From Archilochus colubris (taxonomy: Eukaryota; Chordata; Aves; Apodiformes; Trochilidae): a stretch of 64,000 nucleotides of DNA. A program made the translations under genes and the position numbers. Under the pieces are notes generated by a model. It was not told where the DNA came from. It searched no databases and saw nothing but the letters and a program-made list of their open reading frames with translations. Positions 48,501 to 60,800 of the stretch are shown here, piece by piece (the first letter of the stretch is position 1; every line of letters starts with the position of its first letter). The DNA is taken from assembly GCA_023079485.1 (NCBI GenBank), contig CM041097.1, forward strand, positions 15,799,658 through 15,863,657, read 5' to 3'.

Positions 48501-51500
48501 ATTTATGGTTTTAATTAGAGCATAGATCTTAAAGCAATTATAGTGTGATTAATAATTCCTTAACTGGCTTTCTTATATGAGATGAAGAAAAAAGATTTGA
48601 GCTCCATGAAAAATCAATATACATTACTCAATTACATTAATGAAGCTACACAAAGCAGTCTAGGTCCCAATTAAATTGCTCCTCATGTTAAACTGGCAAT
48701 GGAGTCTGTAGTTATTAATGAGTCTTGATCTATTTGTTTAGTTATTGTGGGTTTTTTTTTTAACAATAATTCAAAAAATAATAGGGAGTTTTATATTGGA
48801 AAGATGCTGTAACACAGAGATGTGTTTGTGTCTTCATCCTTCCTAAATACAATTTCAGAGGACAGAATGAACAGAATCAACAGGACCAAGCACAAACCCC
48901 TTCTGCTTTGCCCAGGTAAAGGCAATGTTGTGACCCAGGGCACAGCTGCTCATCAGGGCCAAGCAGATGCAGTGCAAAGCACTGTGCCCCATCCCAGGGA
49001 TCTCTGGTCCCCAGGCTTTGTGGACAGGGGGTCAGAGGATTGCCAAAATCAAGCCTGAAAGCACCCCCATAGTATGAGGAAAAACAAACCAGCCAAGAAA
49101 TACAATCTCAAACAACCCTGCAAAAGTTCCTGCCTAGTATTAAAGGTAAAAGAAAAAAAAAATAAAAGGGAACAAGACAAATTCATATTTTATAGATATA
49201 ATGAATTTTACAAACAGAATTTCAGCTGTACGTTCACTCATGTACAGGCAACTCCTCTGATCAAGCTGCCCAGCAAATGAAACCATACTAATTTACCTGT
49301 CCTGCAACAGGAAAATGAGCTCACACAGACTTTCTAATTTGTCATTCTGTAATGCAGGTTGTGGCTTGGGTACTTGCTAATTGGTCATTAAGGACACATT
49401 GTTAGAAAGGTGGATTTCTAGGAGTGAGAGAACAAAAACCTGAAACTTCTGAAAGAAAGAAACCATCATTCACCCCAAATAAATCCAGAGGACATTGATG
49501 TTTCATTATCTTCAGAGCCAGCCACAGCAGCAGATGGATGGATTTTGGTGCTGTCAGCTTGGCTGCATCACTGCCTGCAGACCTGAACCTTCACTGATAC
49601 CTGTGAGTGATGCTGCCCTCCTGCAGCAGTGTGCAAGGGGAAAGCTGCTATTAGAGCTAACCTGAAGATTTCAGCATCCAGCAAAACTTCTGCAATTGTG
49701 ACAATGTCTTTTCCTGAGCACGTCCTGTCCAGTTCTCTCTAAAAATGCAGCTTCCCTTGGTCAAATGCACAAATTCATGGTGATTTCAAAGAGTTGGTCA
49801 GGTTAAAAAAAGAAAAGCCATTAACTGCAATGGGGAATATTGAGAACTATTTAATTCCAAGTTAATGCTGTGATTTGAATGAATGTCTCAGAGCTGGAGT
49901 CAGCTAGTTGATAATCTGACTCTAAAAAAACCCTTTAAGGCACTTCAAAAAGAACCCACATTTTCCCCAAGATTTTCCTTTCGTGTTATCTTCTCTCCCG
50001 TTCGTCACCTTTGGGTTTTCCCAATATTCTGTGCCTGAAGCAGAAAGATTCAGGACAGGGAGGGAGGCAGCATGAGCTGAGACAGATGGTTGAGCAGTCC
50101 CTGTTCTCCTCTTGCCATCAAATCTGGGCAGAGACCACCAGAAATGTGGGGCTGCAGGTGCCCAGGGTGAGAGCTTGGTTCTTCAGATGAGTCTGTAGAG
50201 GAACTGAAGTGGAAAAAAACCCACCTAGCAGACTGGTTATAACACTGGAGATATGCAAGAGTGACTTGTATTTAGTTTTGAGGTGCTGAAGGCAGGAGGG
50301 GATGCTGGTGTGTGCCTGCCATGGACAGAGCCTTTATAAACACATGCAAGAGTTGCAGAAAGGCACATTTTGGGTGGGATCTGAGACAAGAAGGGACCAA
50401 ATGAGTCCAGAGTTTGTCCAGGCAGCAGGAGCTGTCAGCCCTCCATGCCTTTTGAGATTTTTCAGGACACCATGGTTTGTATTGAACACTGAGGGTGACT
50501 TTTCACCAGGTCCTGCACTGAGTCTCCTACCTCTAGGTACTATCTTTATTTAACACACACCTTCCTCTTGTTATTTCTTTTCATATCCTTTTTTCCAACA
50601 GGAAACTATTTGCTTTGGCATTTTTTTTTTTTTAAATCTTCTCATTTACATGTCTCCTGCAAGACTGAAACTCCAGCATTGATTTTACCACAAGATGATG
50701 TTAATAGGATCAATAAACCACAATGACTCTATCAATGTGTCTGGTCCTCACCCTCCAGGACTGCAGAAGGTGCTTTAGTCTTAAAGTACATCCAATACAC
50801 CATCTCTCAACACTTCTTGTCTCCTCTTTTGCATAAGAGACTGTCTGTCTGCCAGGTAGAAAGCAAATTATTAGCTTGCTAAAATAATTTAAAATTTAAT
50901 ACCACTTCAGGACATATAAAATATTACTGATGCAATTAAAAAATAGACAATCAGCTCAATGCATCTAAAAATGGGTGCTGTATGCCCTGACAGGGATAAA
51001 AGAAGCCTGTTGGGAAGACAGTTAATGTAAAATATTTCTTGGCTGGTAAAAATCAAGAGTCCTATTTCAGTCAGGTCAGCCACCATTTAACATTATCTGT
51101 GGGGAAAGACTGGGAAAGCTGGATGCACAGCAAGGTAATTTTCAGCCGTGTAGAGGAAGTTTTGTACTCTTTGATTTCTTCATTAGTTCTCCCATGTACA
51201 GATAATTTCTCAAAACTCACAAAATAGAAATTTTCCTGGTTATAGGATGGGACAAGAGGTTACAACAGAAATTTTGGTCTGGTTACTTCAAGTCCTGTGC
51301 TGTGCATCCCCAGCAAGCACTGACATGATCCTGAACTGGTTGTTACAGCCACCTGCAAAGTCCATGAAACAAAGATATGAATAATTTCATCTACCATTTT
51401 AAAACCAAGTATTTCTGTGTTCTTTTTGTGCTTGATTTTTCCTTACTCTTCTTCATTCTTACCAATATCTGAGACTTGAACCTGAAGAATTTTTAAATTA

Positions 51501-54139
51501 AAAGACCTGAAAGTCAGCCTGGTTATCTTTCTCAAGATCACATGAAGTGTTTCAGTGACAATGACTTCGTTCAGTTTGGTGACCAAAATTATTTAACACT
51601 GAACTAGCAAGTCCTGTGACACTGGTGAGTTTGAAGGCAACGTAGGGTGTCAGTACCTGGGCTGACACCAAAGGACATCACTGTGCTCATGTGAATGGGA
51701 GCCAGGTTTTTACCTCAATTAATCAGAACCATTTCACTGAGTGTTAAAGGCAAGCAGGTGTTACTCTGAAGAGGTATAAAGAGGTATAAAAGAGGTATAA
51801 AACAGAGGATATGAAGGCAATCTGGCTGAGAAGCAGCAGCTACAAGTCCTCACCTTCCAGGGGACCATGTGAGATGCAGGGCAGGGCTCAGCCCCACTCT
51901 GGGTAAATCTCTCTGGAAAAGTCACTTAAAACCCTGCCAGTCCCAGTAAAGCAAATCCAGCAGAGTGTGGTTGTGAGACTTTACTGAAGATAAAGGGGGA
52001 GATTTACAAAGTGTCTGTGTAATTCAGTAACACAAATACTACCAAAGATTCTTCCCTAAGGGTGCTTGTAAATCCAAAACCTCTAAAACCAGATTATTTG
52101 ACTTTTTTTTCCCATTGATTTAAACAGACTCTGTTATCTCCAAAGCATTTTAAACTTCTTATCAGTGCATTTTTCCAGCTTTGTTTGTATATGCCAAAAA
52201 AGCCAAGGCTTTAATGTTATCCCTATACATAATGAAGCAGATTTATTCTGACAGTTTAAGTTTGCTTAAATTCACAAAAAAAATTTAGGGCTTTAAAAAC
52301 CTTCCTGAGATACTATCATCTGACTGACTATACCCACATCCTTACCTATTCCCTGCCAATATAATAAAAAAATAAAAACTTGAAAAATACAACAGGACTT
52401 CTATTTAAAGATTTAAAGAACCCCATTATAAAAATTTAGCTCTAAAGTAAGTTGACAGTGAGGACAACTAACACAGGATATTCAGTTACAAATCAGTAAT
52501 TTGGAGAGGAAGGGATTTTTAAAGGTCATCTAGAGAAAACTCTTGGTCCATGCAAGAGCCAACACTTGCTCAGGCCAGCTCTGCATTTGTCCTGCTGAAT
52601 CTTGTAATCCTAGAGTTACTTTTGGTTTATTCCAAATTTACCTTGGTGTAGAACTTGTCTACATAGCACAGTGTATCCAAAATGAAACCAGACACAGGGG
52701 TAAAATGAATTTGTTGAGTCATATTTACCATTTTGTAGGCACGGTTATTCATGTCTAAAAGAGGAATAATTTGATTTTTGTTTCCAAAGTAAATTGAAGG
52801 TAAGCTCAATTAAATTCAGTCTAAGTCTGCATAAGATTATATTTGCAGAGATTTAATGCAATTCAGCATGTTGGTTTGAAAAGATATTTTTGAATGATTT
52901 GATTGAGTTAGATCAAGAACATTACATCTATTAAAAAATTGAACCTTTTTGTGATAATGAAGGATAATATTTTTGTCTCAAGGATGCATTGTTTTGTTTT
53001 GTTTTTTTACTTAACATGCAAAAACCAAATAGCTGTTTTAAAATTAGAATTTTATCTGAAAGAAAATCCCCAATTAAATACTCAAAATAATATTGCAGGC
53101 TTACTCTCAGTAATGGGCAAGGGAGACAGGAGGGACAGAGACACTCTGTGTTCAATGGGATTAGCCCAGTATCCAGGGATGGAGACTTAATTTCATTATA
53201 TAATTAAAATTTCCCTTTATTTACTGTAATGAGTTAGCTATAGGCTGGCTTTCTGGACACCTTAACTGGCTCTGGAAAAAAGATCAGGGTGAAAGAGGAA
53301 TGAACATGATGTGCTCAGCTGAAAGCTCAATTTGGGTCTCACCAAAGCCATCAGTTTCTGAGCCTTTCACCTGGATGCAAACTTCCCCCCAAGGGCTTCT
53401 GGCCACAATCTGCCTCCTCCAGTCCCCAGACAGAATTTGCCAAAGTGCAGCTGGAGAAATGACTTTAACCTTTTAACAAAAAGTGTCCAAGGCTAAGCAG
53501 ATATGGACAACTTCCAAGACAAAACATCAGAGCAGAACAACTGTGAGCAGCGGGGAAGTCAGGGAAATAAAAGCCAATTTACTCTGAGAGACAAACACTG
53601 CCATTTCTGCCTCACTTTTTTCCCCAAGTAAGAAGTTTAGGCAGTGATCTGGGGAGCTGGTTGGTCTCAAAGAAGACAAGGGCTTGCCAGCTTACTGGCA
53701 CTCTTAAATAATGCAGTAGTTACTGTCCAAATTTCTAACTTGTATTTTTACAACTAAATTCGAGAAAAACAGATTTTTTTTTCAAATCCATTCTCAGCAC
53801 TCCTCTGGAGTTTTCTCACAGGCACAGACTGGTTTGGTTTGTAGAGTTTTTGTAGATTTCATGTCTTTTCTGAGGATGAGAATGCCCAGGAATGGCAGTA
53901 AGGGTGAGGAAAGTGCTGGAAAGAGCCCCTGAGAACACGCTGCTCTGGGGGGTGTCTGGCAGAGCCCAGCTGCATGCCAGGGAGGAGGTTTTCCAGTCCT
54001 GAGGGAGCTCCATGGGGAAAACTCTGATCAAAGTCCTGATTAAAGGGGCATCTTGCAGAGTCAAACTGAGCTCCTTTGTTTGTTCTTCTGTGGTTTCAAA
54101 AGACATTTACATTCAATAAAACGAGCTCTTCTCTTGAGG
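45564..54139. other. Intergenic, no gene seen
   Basis: AT-rich non-coding DNA with a homeodomain-motif-dense block near 48.43-48.75 kb and a short tandem repeat at 51771-51801. A CR1-like or older repeat string near 52503-52550 is too degraded to call. No coding exon recognised. Confidence 0.6.
51771..51801 (+). repeat. Three tandem copies of GAGGTATAAA
   Basis: The unit gaggtataaa occurs three times with a period of 10 and then 11 bases, so the box TATAAA is repeated three times. It is probably replication slippage. Confidence 0.85.
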
Positions 54140-54801
54140 ACACTTACTGACAGGAAGCTGAACATGAGCCAGCAGTGTGCCCAGGTGGCCAAGAAGGCCA
54201 ATGGCATCCTGGCCTGGATCAGGAACAGCGTGGCCAGCAGGTCCAGGGAAGGGATTCTGCCCCTTTACTCAGCCCTGGTGAGGCCACAGCTTGAGTCCTG
54301 TGTCCAGTTCTGGGACCCTCAGCTCAGGAAGGAGATTGAGGTGCTGGAGCAGGTCCAGAGAAGAGCAAGGAGGCTGTGAAGGGATCCAGCACAAGTCCTG
54401 TGAGGAAGGGCGGAGGGAGCTGGGGGTGTTCAGCCTGGAGAAGAGAAGGCTCAGGGCAGACCTCATCACTCTCTACAACTCCCTGAAAGGAGGTTGGAGC
54501 CAGGGGGGGGTTGGTCTCTTTTCCCAGGCAACTCTCAGCAAGACAAGAGGGCAGGGTTTCAAGTTGTGCCAGGGGAGGTTTAGGTTGGAGATTAGAAAGA
54601 ATTTCTTTCCAGAGAGTGTGATCAGACATTGGAATGGGCTGCCCAGGGAAGTAGTGGATTCTCCGTCCCTGGAGATATTTAAAAAGAGACTGGATGTGGC
54701 ACTCAGTGCCATGATCTAGTAACTGCAGCAGTAGTGGATCAAGGGTTGGACTTGATGATCTCAGAGGTCCCTTCCAACCCAGCCAATTCTATGATTCTAT
54801 G
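54140..54801 (+). mobile_element. 5'-truncated CR1 LINE copy, plus orientation
   Basis: The copy starts around 'ctgacaggaagctgaacatgag' and runs through the C-terminal part of the CR1 reverse-transcriptase protein and its short 3' UTR. It ends in two perfect ATTCTATG units (54786-54793 and 54794-54801), the hallmark 3' tail of CR1. Near 54375 the protein frame is interrupted: an early stop follows RRARRL and the rest continues in another frame (EKRRLRAD... [10 protein letters not shown]). The copy is therefore inactive. The well-preserved tail suggests it is younger than the 7.3 kb and 33.6 kb remnants. Confidence 0.92.
54146..54719 (+). pseudogene. CR1 ORF2 C-terminal fragment, frame broken
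   Basis: The fragment is in two parts in different frames. The first, to 54379, contains [16 protein letters not shown] and [12 protein letters not shown], typical of the segment after the reverse-transcriptase domain. The second, from about 54380 to a stop at 54719, contains [14 protein letters not shown] and [17 protein letters not shown]. The 5' truncation removed the endonuclease and the catalytic reverse-transcriptase core, so no function is possible. Confidence 0.85.
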
Positions 54802-57800
54802 GCATGTCAGCAATTAAGCTGGTGCTTGGCTCACTAGACTTTCTCAGTTTGGTTTTAGAAATATGAAGGAAAGTGGAGCATCTAGGTTCTGGTAATCTCA
54901 ATTGTCTCAGTAATACACTGTGGAAATTTCACATTAAGGTGTGTTCCCAAAAATATATTTGCAAAAAGGCTGGATACATAGCTAAGATAGTGAAAGGATT
55001 CCTCAGCCACTCAGCACACTGACTATAAACAATTAAAAAAATGTTATGGCCTTCAATCAAAACTGCAGTGATCAAAAACCTGGTTACACCACGAATGCAG
55101 CCAGCCCCATCATAGTTAAGGTGGCACCCACAAGAATCTTGACTCCAATAAATCTTTGCCTGAAGGGAAAATATTTTTTATGACTGCAAAATCTAAAGAC
55201 AAAAATAGCTATGTTAATCTCTGCAAAGGCAAGGAGTGAGTTGTGATTTTCATAATAGGTGTGAGATTTTCAGTGCAGTCTTCATCATTTGGTTACTATG
55301 TCACCACGAGGAGGAAGGAGAAAGCATAAAAATCCAATCCAGCAACCTTGCACTGGAAGAAGAGGTTTAGTTTTCCAAAACTTTTGTTTCCCAAGGACCT
55401 TAAAACAGCTCAGCTGTTGCAACATCCTTTGAAACTCATCACCTAAACAGACACCACCTTGCAGGACTCAGAGCTTGCTTCACCTGCCCCACTCCACCTA
55501 ACTGGACCCTCATGTTCATCCAAACACTGAGGTGTGGGATACAGAAGCCAGAAAGTCACACACAATTCTCAGAGTCTTTTCTAGGTTTTCCAAATGCAAA
55601 CTTTTCCAATAGGTGTTGACAAGCCTTACTTATTCACCCTGAAGTCCTGGTATGGGGCACATTACCACATTAAGTCTCCACAAGTAAATATACAAGAATT
55701 ACTCTATTTTCCAAGTTCTAACAACATGTTTTTTTCTGTTTAGCAACTTTAACAAAGGCATTTTTTATTTTTGCCCAGAAGCATCTCAGATTTTCTTTTC
55801 TTCCTTCTTGCTTTTTTGGCAGATTTATAAAGACTGAATCTCTGACATAGCATGAAGTGTGGAAAGGCTCCATTACCCCACCTTGTTACAAGCCATTAAA
55901 GAAAATGGATTATTTTCCCCCCGTGGTTTCACAAAGAAGTATTCACACCAGCTGCAAAGATAATTTTTTTAAGCTCTATGTTAGTTTCAAACTACCCCAC
56001 GAAAAATTTGTTCACAAAATGCTTGTCAAGATGAACATTATGCCACTTCAGAAGTCTACACAATAGTTTGACCTAGTAATATCAGTTCCCCAAATGTACT
56101 GATACAATAAAGGAATTATTCTGAACAATATAACTATGCCCATGAAGAGACAATGGTGTTTGCATAAAGCCTCCAATCTCCACCTTGCAGGTTTCTTCTC
56201 TCCTGGCCCCACAACTGACATCTCTCAATGGTTACTGACTGCCCACAACCAAAACCATGGGGAAGCCAAGCAACCTCAATCACAGTGCTACAAAAACAAA
56301 TTAAAATCTCACCTTTTACATCAGAACTTGCATCTCTGAAGCTTGTCTCTTGCTCCATCATGGAGGAAGAAGGGACAGAAGGCAAAAGCAGAGAGACACA
56401 GGCACCAGGCCAGAAGACACACACCTGATGGTAGTGGGAAGGTAACCATAGCCCTTTTCAGCCCTTAAATAACAAAAGGTGGTCAGGAGGTTATTGGTAA
56501 GGGGCAGGGGGAGTTGGCCACTTGAGCTTGGTCATCTCCAGTACCTATCACCACCATGTAAGAAGGATGTGGAGCCCATTTCAGGTTTCTTTCGGAGGCA
56601 GCAGCTTTAACATCGGCACTACAGGGGCAATGAGTATGGGCTTGCTCCTACCTCAGAGAAATGAGTAGCAAATTTCCCCTTGTCTGTGGCTGTGTAGGAT
56701 CAGGACAAGATTGGGTAGAAAAGTGTCCTTGGTTAGTAAGTGTTGCTGTTCATTGCACGGAGGGGCGAAGAGGTAGCTCAGGAGCAAAGGAGAAGTCAGC
56801 TGTAACATTATCACTGCCAAAACAGCCTCCATCCCAAGAGGCTGATGCTCCCAAAATCAGTCCTGGTTTGTATGAAATGCCTTATATCAGGCTGAGGGAC
56901 CTTTTAATGCAGTCAAACTCTATCCAATTTAGGTTTGGTGGTGAAACCACAGCTCAGTGTCTAGAGGATGCAGCCTTCTTCCAGCATGATTTAATAAAGT
57001 TAAATTAAATAAATAAAACTTAATTTTTTCTCTCTGCTTGAGGAACCTAGGGTGCTGAAGATCCACCATCTATAGGGCAAAAGTAGGGAGTCCACTCCTT
57101 TTCCCACCAGATTAATATCATGAGAGGGTCAGAAATTAAATGCCCAAGTAATGCATTCTGAGGAGGGCACAATTAATTAATGCCAGGTAATATTGTCACT
57201 GGCTGATGAGGTGACACAGTGACTGATGCGTTTCCTCAACCAGCTCTTTGCTGCAATGAAGACACAGCAAGATTCCCTTTCACTGAAAGCAAATAGTAAA
57301 ACAACATTCATTACCTTTTCATGAAAGGGAAAAACAACAGTGACCTTGGCAGAATTTCCATCTCTCCTTCTCCCTCTTTCAAAACAAAACAAAACCAAGG
57401 CAGCTCCTCCCCCCCTAACCCATCAAAAGACAAAGCCCCAGCAGAAAGAAGCACAGGCTTTTTAACCATTAAAGATGCTTTAAGACAGGCCTTTCCTACA
57501 GGGATTTCAGGAGCTCCATTGCAGCTGCAGCAAGCAAATGAAGCAAGGCACAGGCCACCAAGTCAAAGAAGGAGTGAGAGCAGACATACTACAGTGAGAT
57601 ATTTTAAACCATCATTGGAGATCTGTAGCTAAGCTCTCCAGTGGCCTGCTTCTAGCTAAAAGGCTTCCACTTGAGTGCTTCAGATCATGTAAGTTTGTTT
57701 AAGATGCATAATTCATGAAGAGTACATAACATCATCCTTGAATAACTTTTCACTCACCACCTGCTTGACAGGGAGAGAGCTGACAGAGTAGTGTGACTCC

Positions 57801-60800
57801 AGGAATCTGCCATTAGCATGCTCTGTGTCCCAGGAAGGAACAGGGACCACTCCATTGTCTTAATCCCTTCACTGATCTAAATGTCTGAGGAAGCCAGATG
57901 CACCAGTTAATTCCATGACTGGGACTGTTTCCCTCTGTTGTCATTACAATTAGCAGAAGAGGAAGACAAATGATGTGAAGAGTTACAGCTCCTTACATTG
58001 CAGTCCTTGTAACAAGTATGTAAAGGAAATGTCTGTTTTTATGGGCTTTAAAATAAAAAAAATCTATTGTACACCAAAGGCTGACTAGAACCATCCCTAT
58101 TCAAGCTGAGTAGTACCTTGCAACTTAAATAGTCCCATTGAAATCAATTTGGGGGGTATGGAAAGCACCACCTCATCTTTCAGTAGCACAGTCAGATGTG
58201 TGAGGAATAAATCTTCAGCTAAAATTAATGGGATTTGCCTCATTGTGACCCATTTATATCAGCTTGGAGTCCACTGTACCAACGTGCCTACAGCAGAGCA
58301 CTTGCCTTTTAATTACCAATGGTAAATAGTACATCCTTAAACTTTATAGACCTTATATATTTGCCCTACTTCATTTTGTAGATAAAAGCCCAACTGTGGC
58401 CTGATAGGCAATTTAGGAATGATTTATGGACCTTGTCTGCTGTTAGTAACAGTATGGAAGTTGCTGTGTGGCAGGAGGGAGGGATTTTTTTCTCATTTAT
58501 TTTAGGAGATAACAGTTGGAATAGAATTGTCATACACTGCTTTCCCTTATAAAATTGTGACTATTTTTGCTGGCAGGGCTTTCGAAGAAAATATAGAACA
58601 AAACCAGATATAAAGTGAACAAAAATGGACTCAATAGGTGGGATGAAGGATCTAGTACATGGTAGGGGAAGAGCTCTGCTTTCATAACTTTTGCTGTGGG
58701 CCAGCTGTCTCAGCAGTGAGTCTTGTTTTACTCCTACCTGAATCCCAGTTTATTCTCCCTGGAACTCTGTTTATTTTGGCTCCTTTATCACTGAAATGTG
58801 CCTCCTGCTGTCAGGTTTGATGTGATGCTTGAATTAAGCACAGACACCTCTCTGTTCCATATAAAACCAGCAAACACATGCACACACAAACTAGGACAGG
58901 TGACTTTACAGGTTACAGAGTGTCTGGGGATTGTCATCCCTTGTACACACAGTCTCCAAAACAAGCATTCAAACACAGCAATATTTTGCCTCCTGTGTGA
59001 GGCAGGATTTCCACCCAGGGCACCCTGAGCATGCACATTTTATAAGAAGGAGGTTTTTTCTTCACAGGAGTTCAGAGGGGTTTTGTAATTGGTGGCTTCT
59101 ACAACCCTACTGTGATTTCTGCCCTCCTCCAGAGTGCTGAGACTACCTGAAAAGTGATTTGTAAGTCAGACAGAAATAGTGAAATACATGGACCTGGTGT
59201 ATTGATGTGCACTTTATCCACCCTTCTGTACCTCTGAAAGAGAGCATGGTTTCCTGCTTTTGCAAGGGTCATTTGAGTCTTTTATCCTGCTCTTGCTTCC
59301 TGCATGGCATAGGAGAGAAATGAGACTGAACATTATTCTCTTACCAAAGGGAAAATATTGTCCCTGAGACATGGGTGCTTCTTTGGGGACAGCCAAAAAA
59401 CTGACAGTGGGGAAAAAACTACTCCTCACACTGAGTGTTCCCAGTTCACTGAGATATTGTCTGGGGAAAAAGAAGTTCAGAAAATGTGTTAATGTCATTA
59501 TTTTGCATCTTTCCCTGTGTAAATCTGAGCAGAAAGGCTGGTGAGGCAGTAGTTGCCCACAGGATTCTTTGGCTCAGTTTTCCTTCCTCAGTGTCCTCAA
59601 GACTGACCCAAAACAAGATTCAGCTTTTTCTGGCAGGTATTGTGGGCTTCAGCCACATGTGAAAATATTCCCAAAGGAATGAGAACTTATTCTGGATAGC
59701 TGGGATAAGCAATATAAACCATCCTTGGAGTTTAAAAATTAGGGGCTGCTTTTCTGCAGCAGAGCTGGACTGCTTCTGAGCCATAGGCTAGAGGGCAAGC
59801 TGGAGAGTAGGGTGGGAGCCACACTTGGAGCTCTGTCAAATATCTGGGATTGGTAGGGGAAAGATCCATATTTCACCCACCAATTGTCTTGCAAAAGGTT
59901 CACATCAGCTTCAGCTGATTAGATCTATTATTACCTGCTTCAGTTCCTTTTCCTGCCTGCTCTTAGTGCCCTGATTTAACCACCTGCTAATGAGGTTCTG
60001 CTCAGATCAAAAGGCTGTCTCTGTGCAGGGCTAAAACTTCTCCCAAATGGGCCTGCTGAAATATATATTGAAGTAATCTTTAAAAGTTTACAGTGTTACA
60101 AGGTCAGTACAGATCTGGCCATTATTTATTAATTGTTCAATTCAAGGAATAACTATTTGATAGAAAATGGGGTGGAGAGCTGGGAAAGAATGACTTAAAT
60201 GAGATCTCAGTGACTGATCTTGGGAAATATATGACTAAGTTTATGCAGTGTAGCACAGAGATTTCCCAGCGTCCTCAGGAACCTTATACTCTCGTCTGCC
60301 TTGCAGGGCAGAGACATCAAAAACCAGCTCAAATGCACTCACCCTCAGCTAAAAAACATTCAGAAATGATTTAGCAGGGTTATATTCTTCATTGCTGAGG
60401 GGTGGAAGAGCCTGTGCCTTTGCCTCTTAAAGTTGCCTTTTCCTCCAGCAACTTTTTTTCCTCCTGCCTTCTCTTTCAGCTTTTCTATCCAGCTCCTCAG
60501 TCCACATGACTCCACAATGATGTATAAACAATCTTTTTCTAAATCATCTCACTGTTTTAATGTAAAAGAAACTGAAATGAAGTATTGTGTTACCAGAATA
60601 AACACCCAAGACAGAAGGCAGAAGAGCTGCAACTCACCCTTCTCGCCCCTTTAGGGATGCAACATGCTTACAGCAAATGTAAACAAGGTTGTGCAGTGTC
60701 TTTAGATAATTTCATAATAAAACAGAAGGACATATTGGGAAGTGTGTACAGAGCAAAATAATTCCAGGTATCAAATCTTACATTAGCACACATAAATGAA

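Noticed and set aside
52503..52550. Possible CR1 tail on the minus strand (agggatttttaaaggtcatctag)
   Set aside because: The similarity is partial and the following sequence does not continue as CR1. It may be a very old copy, but I cannot support it.
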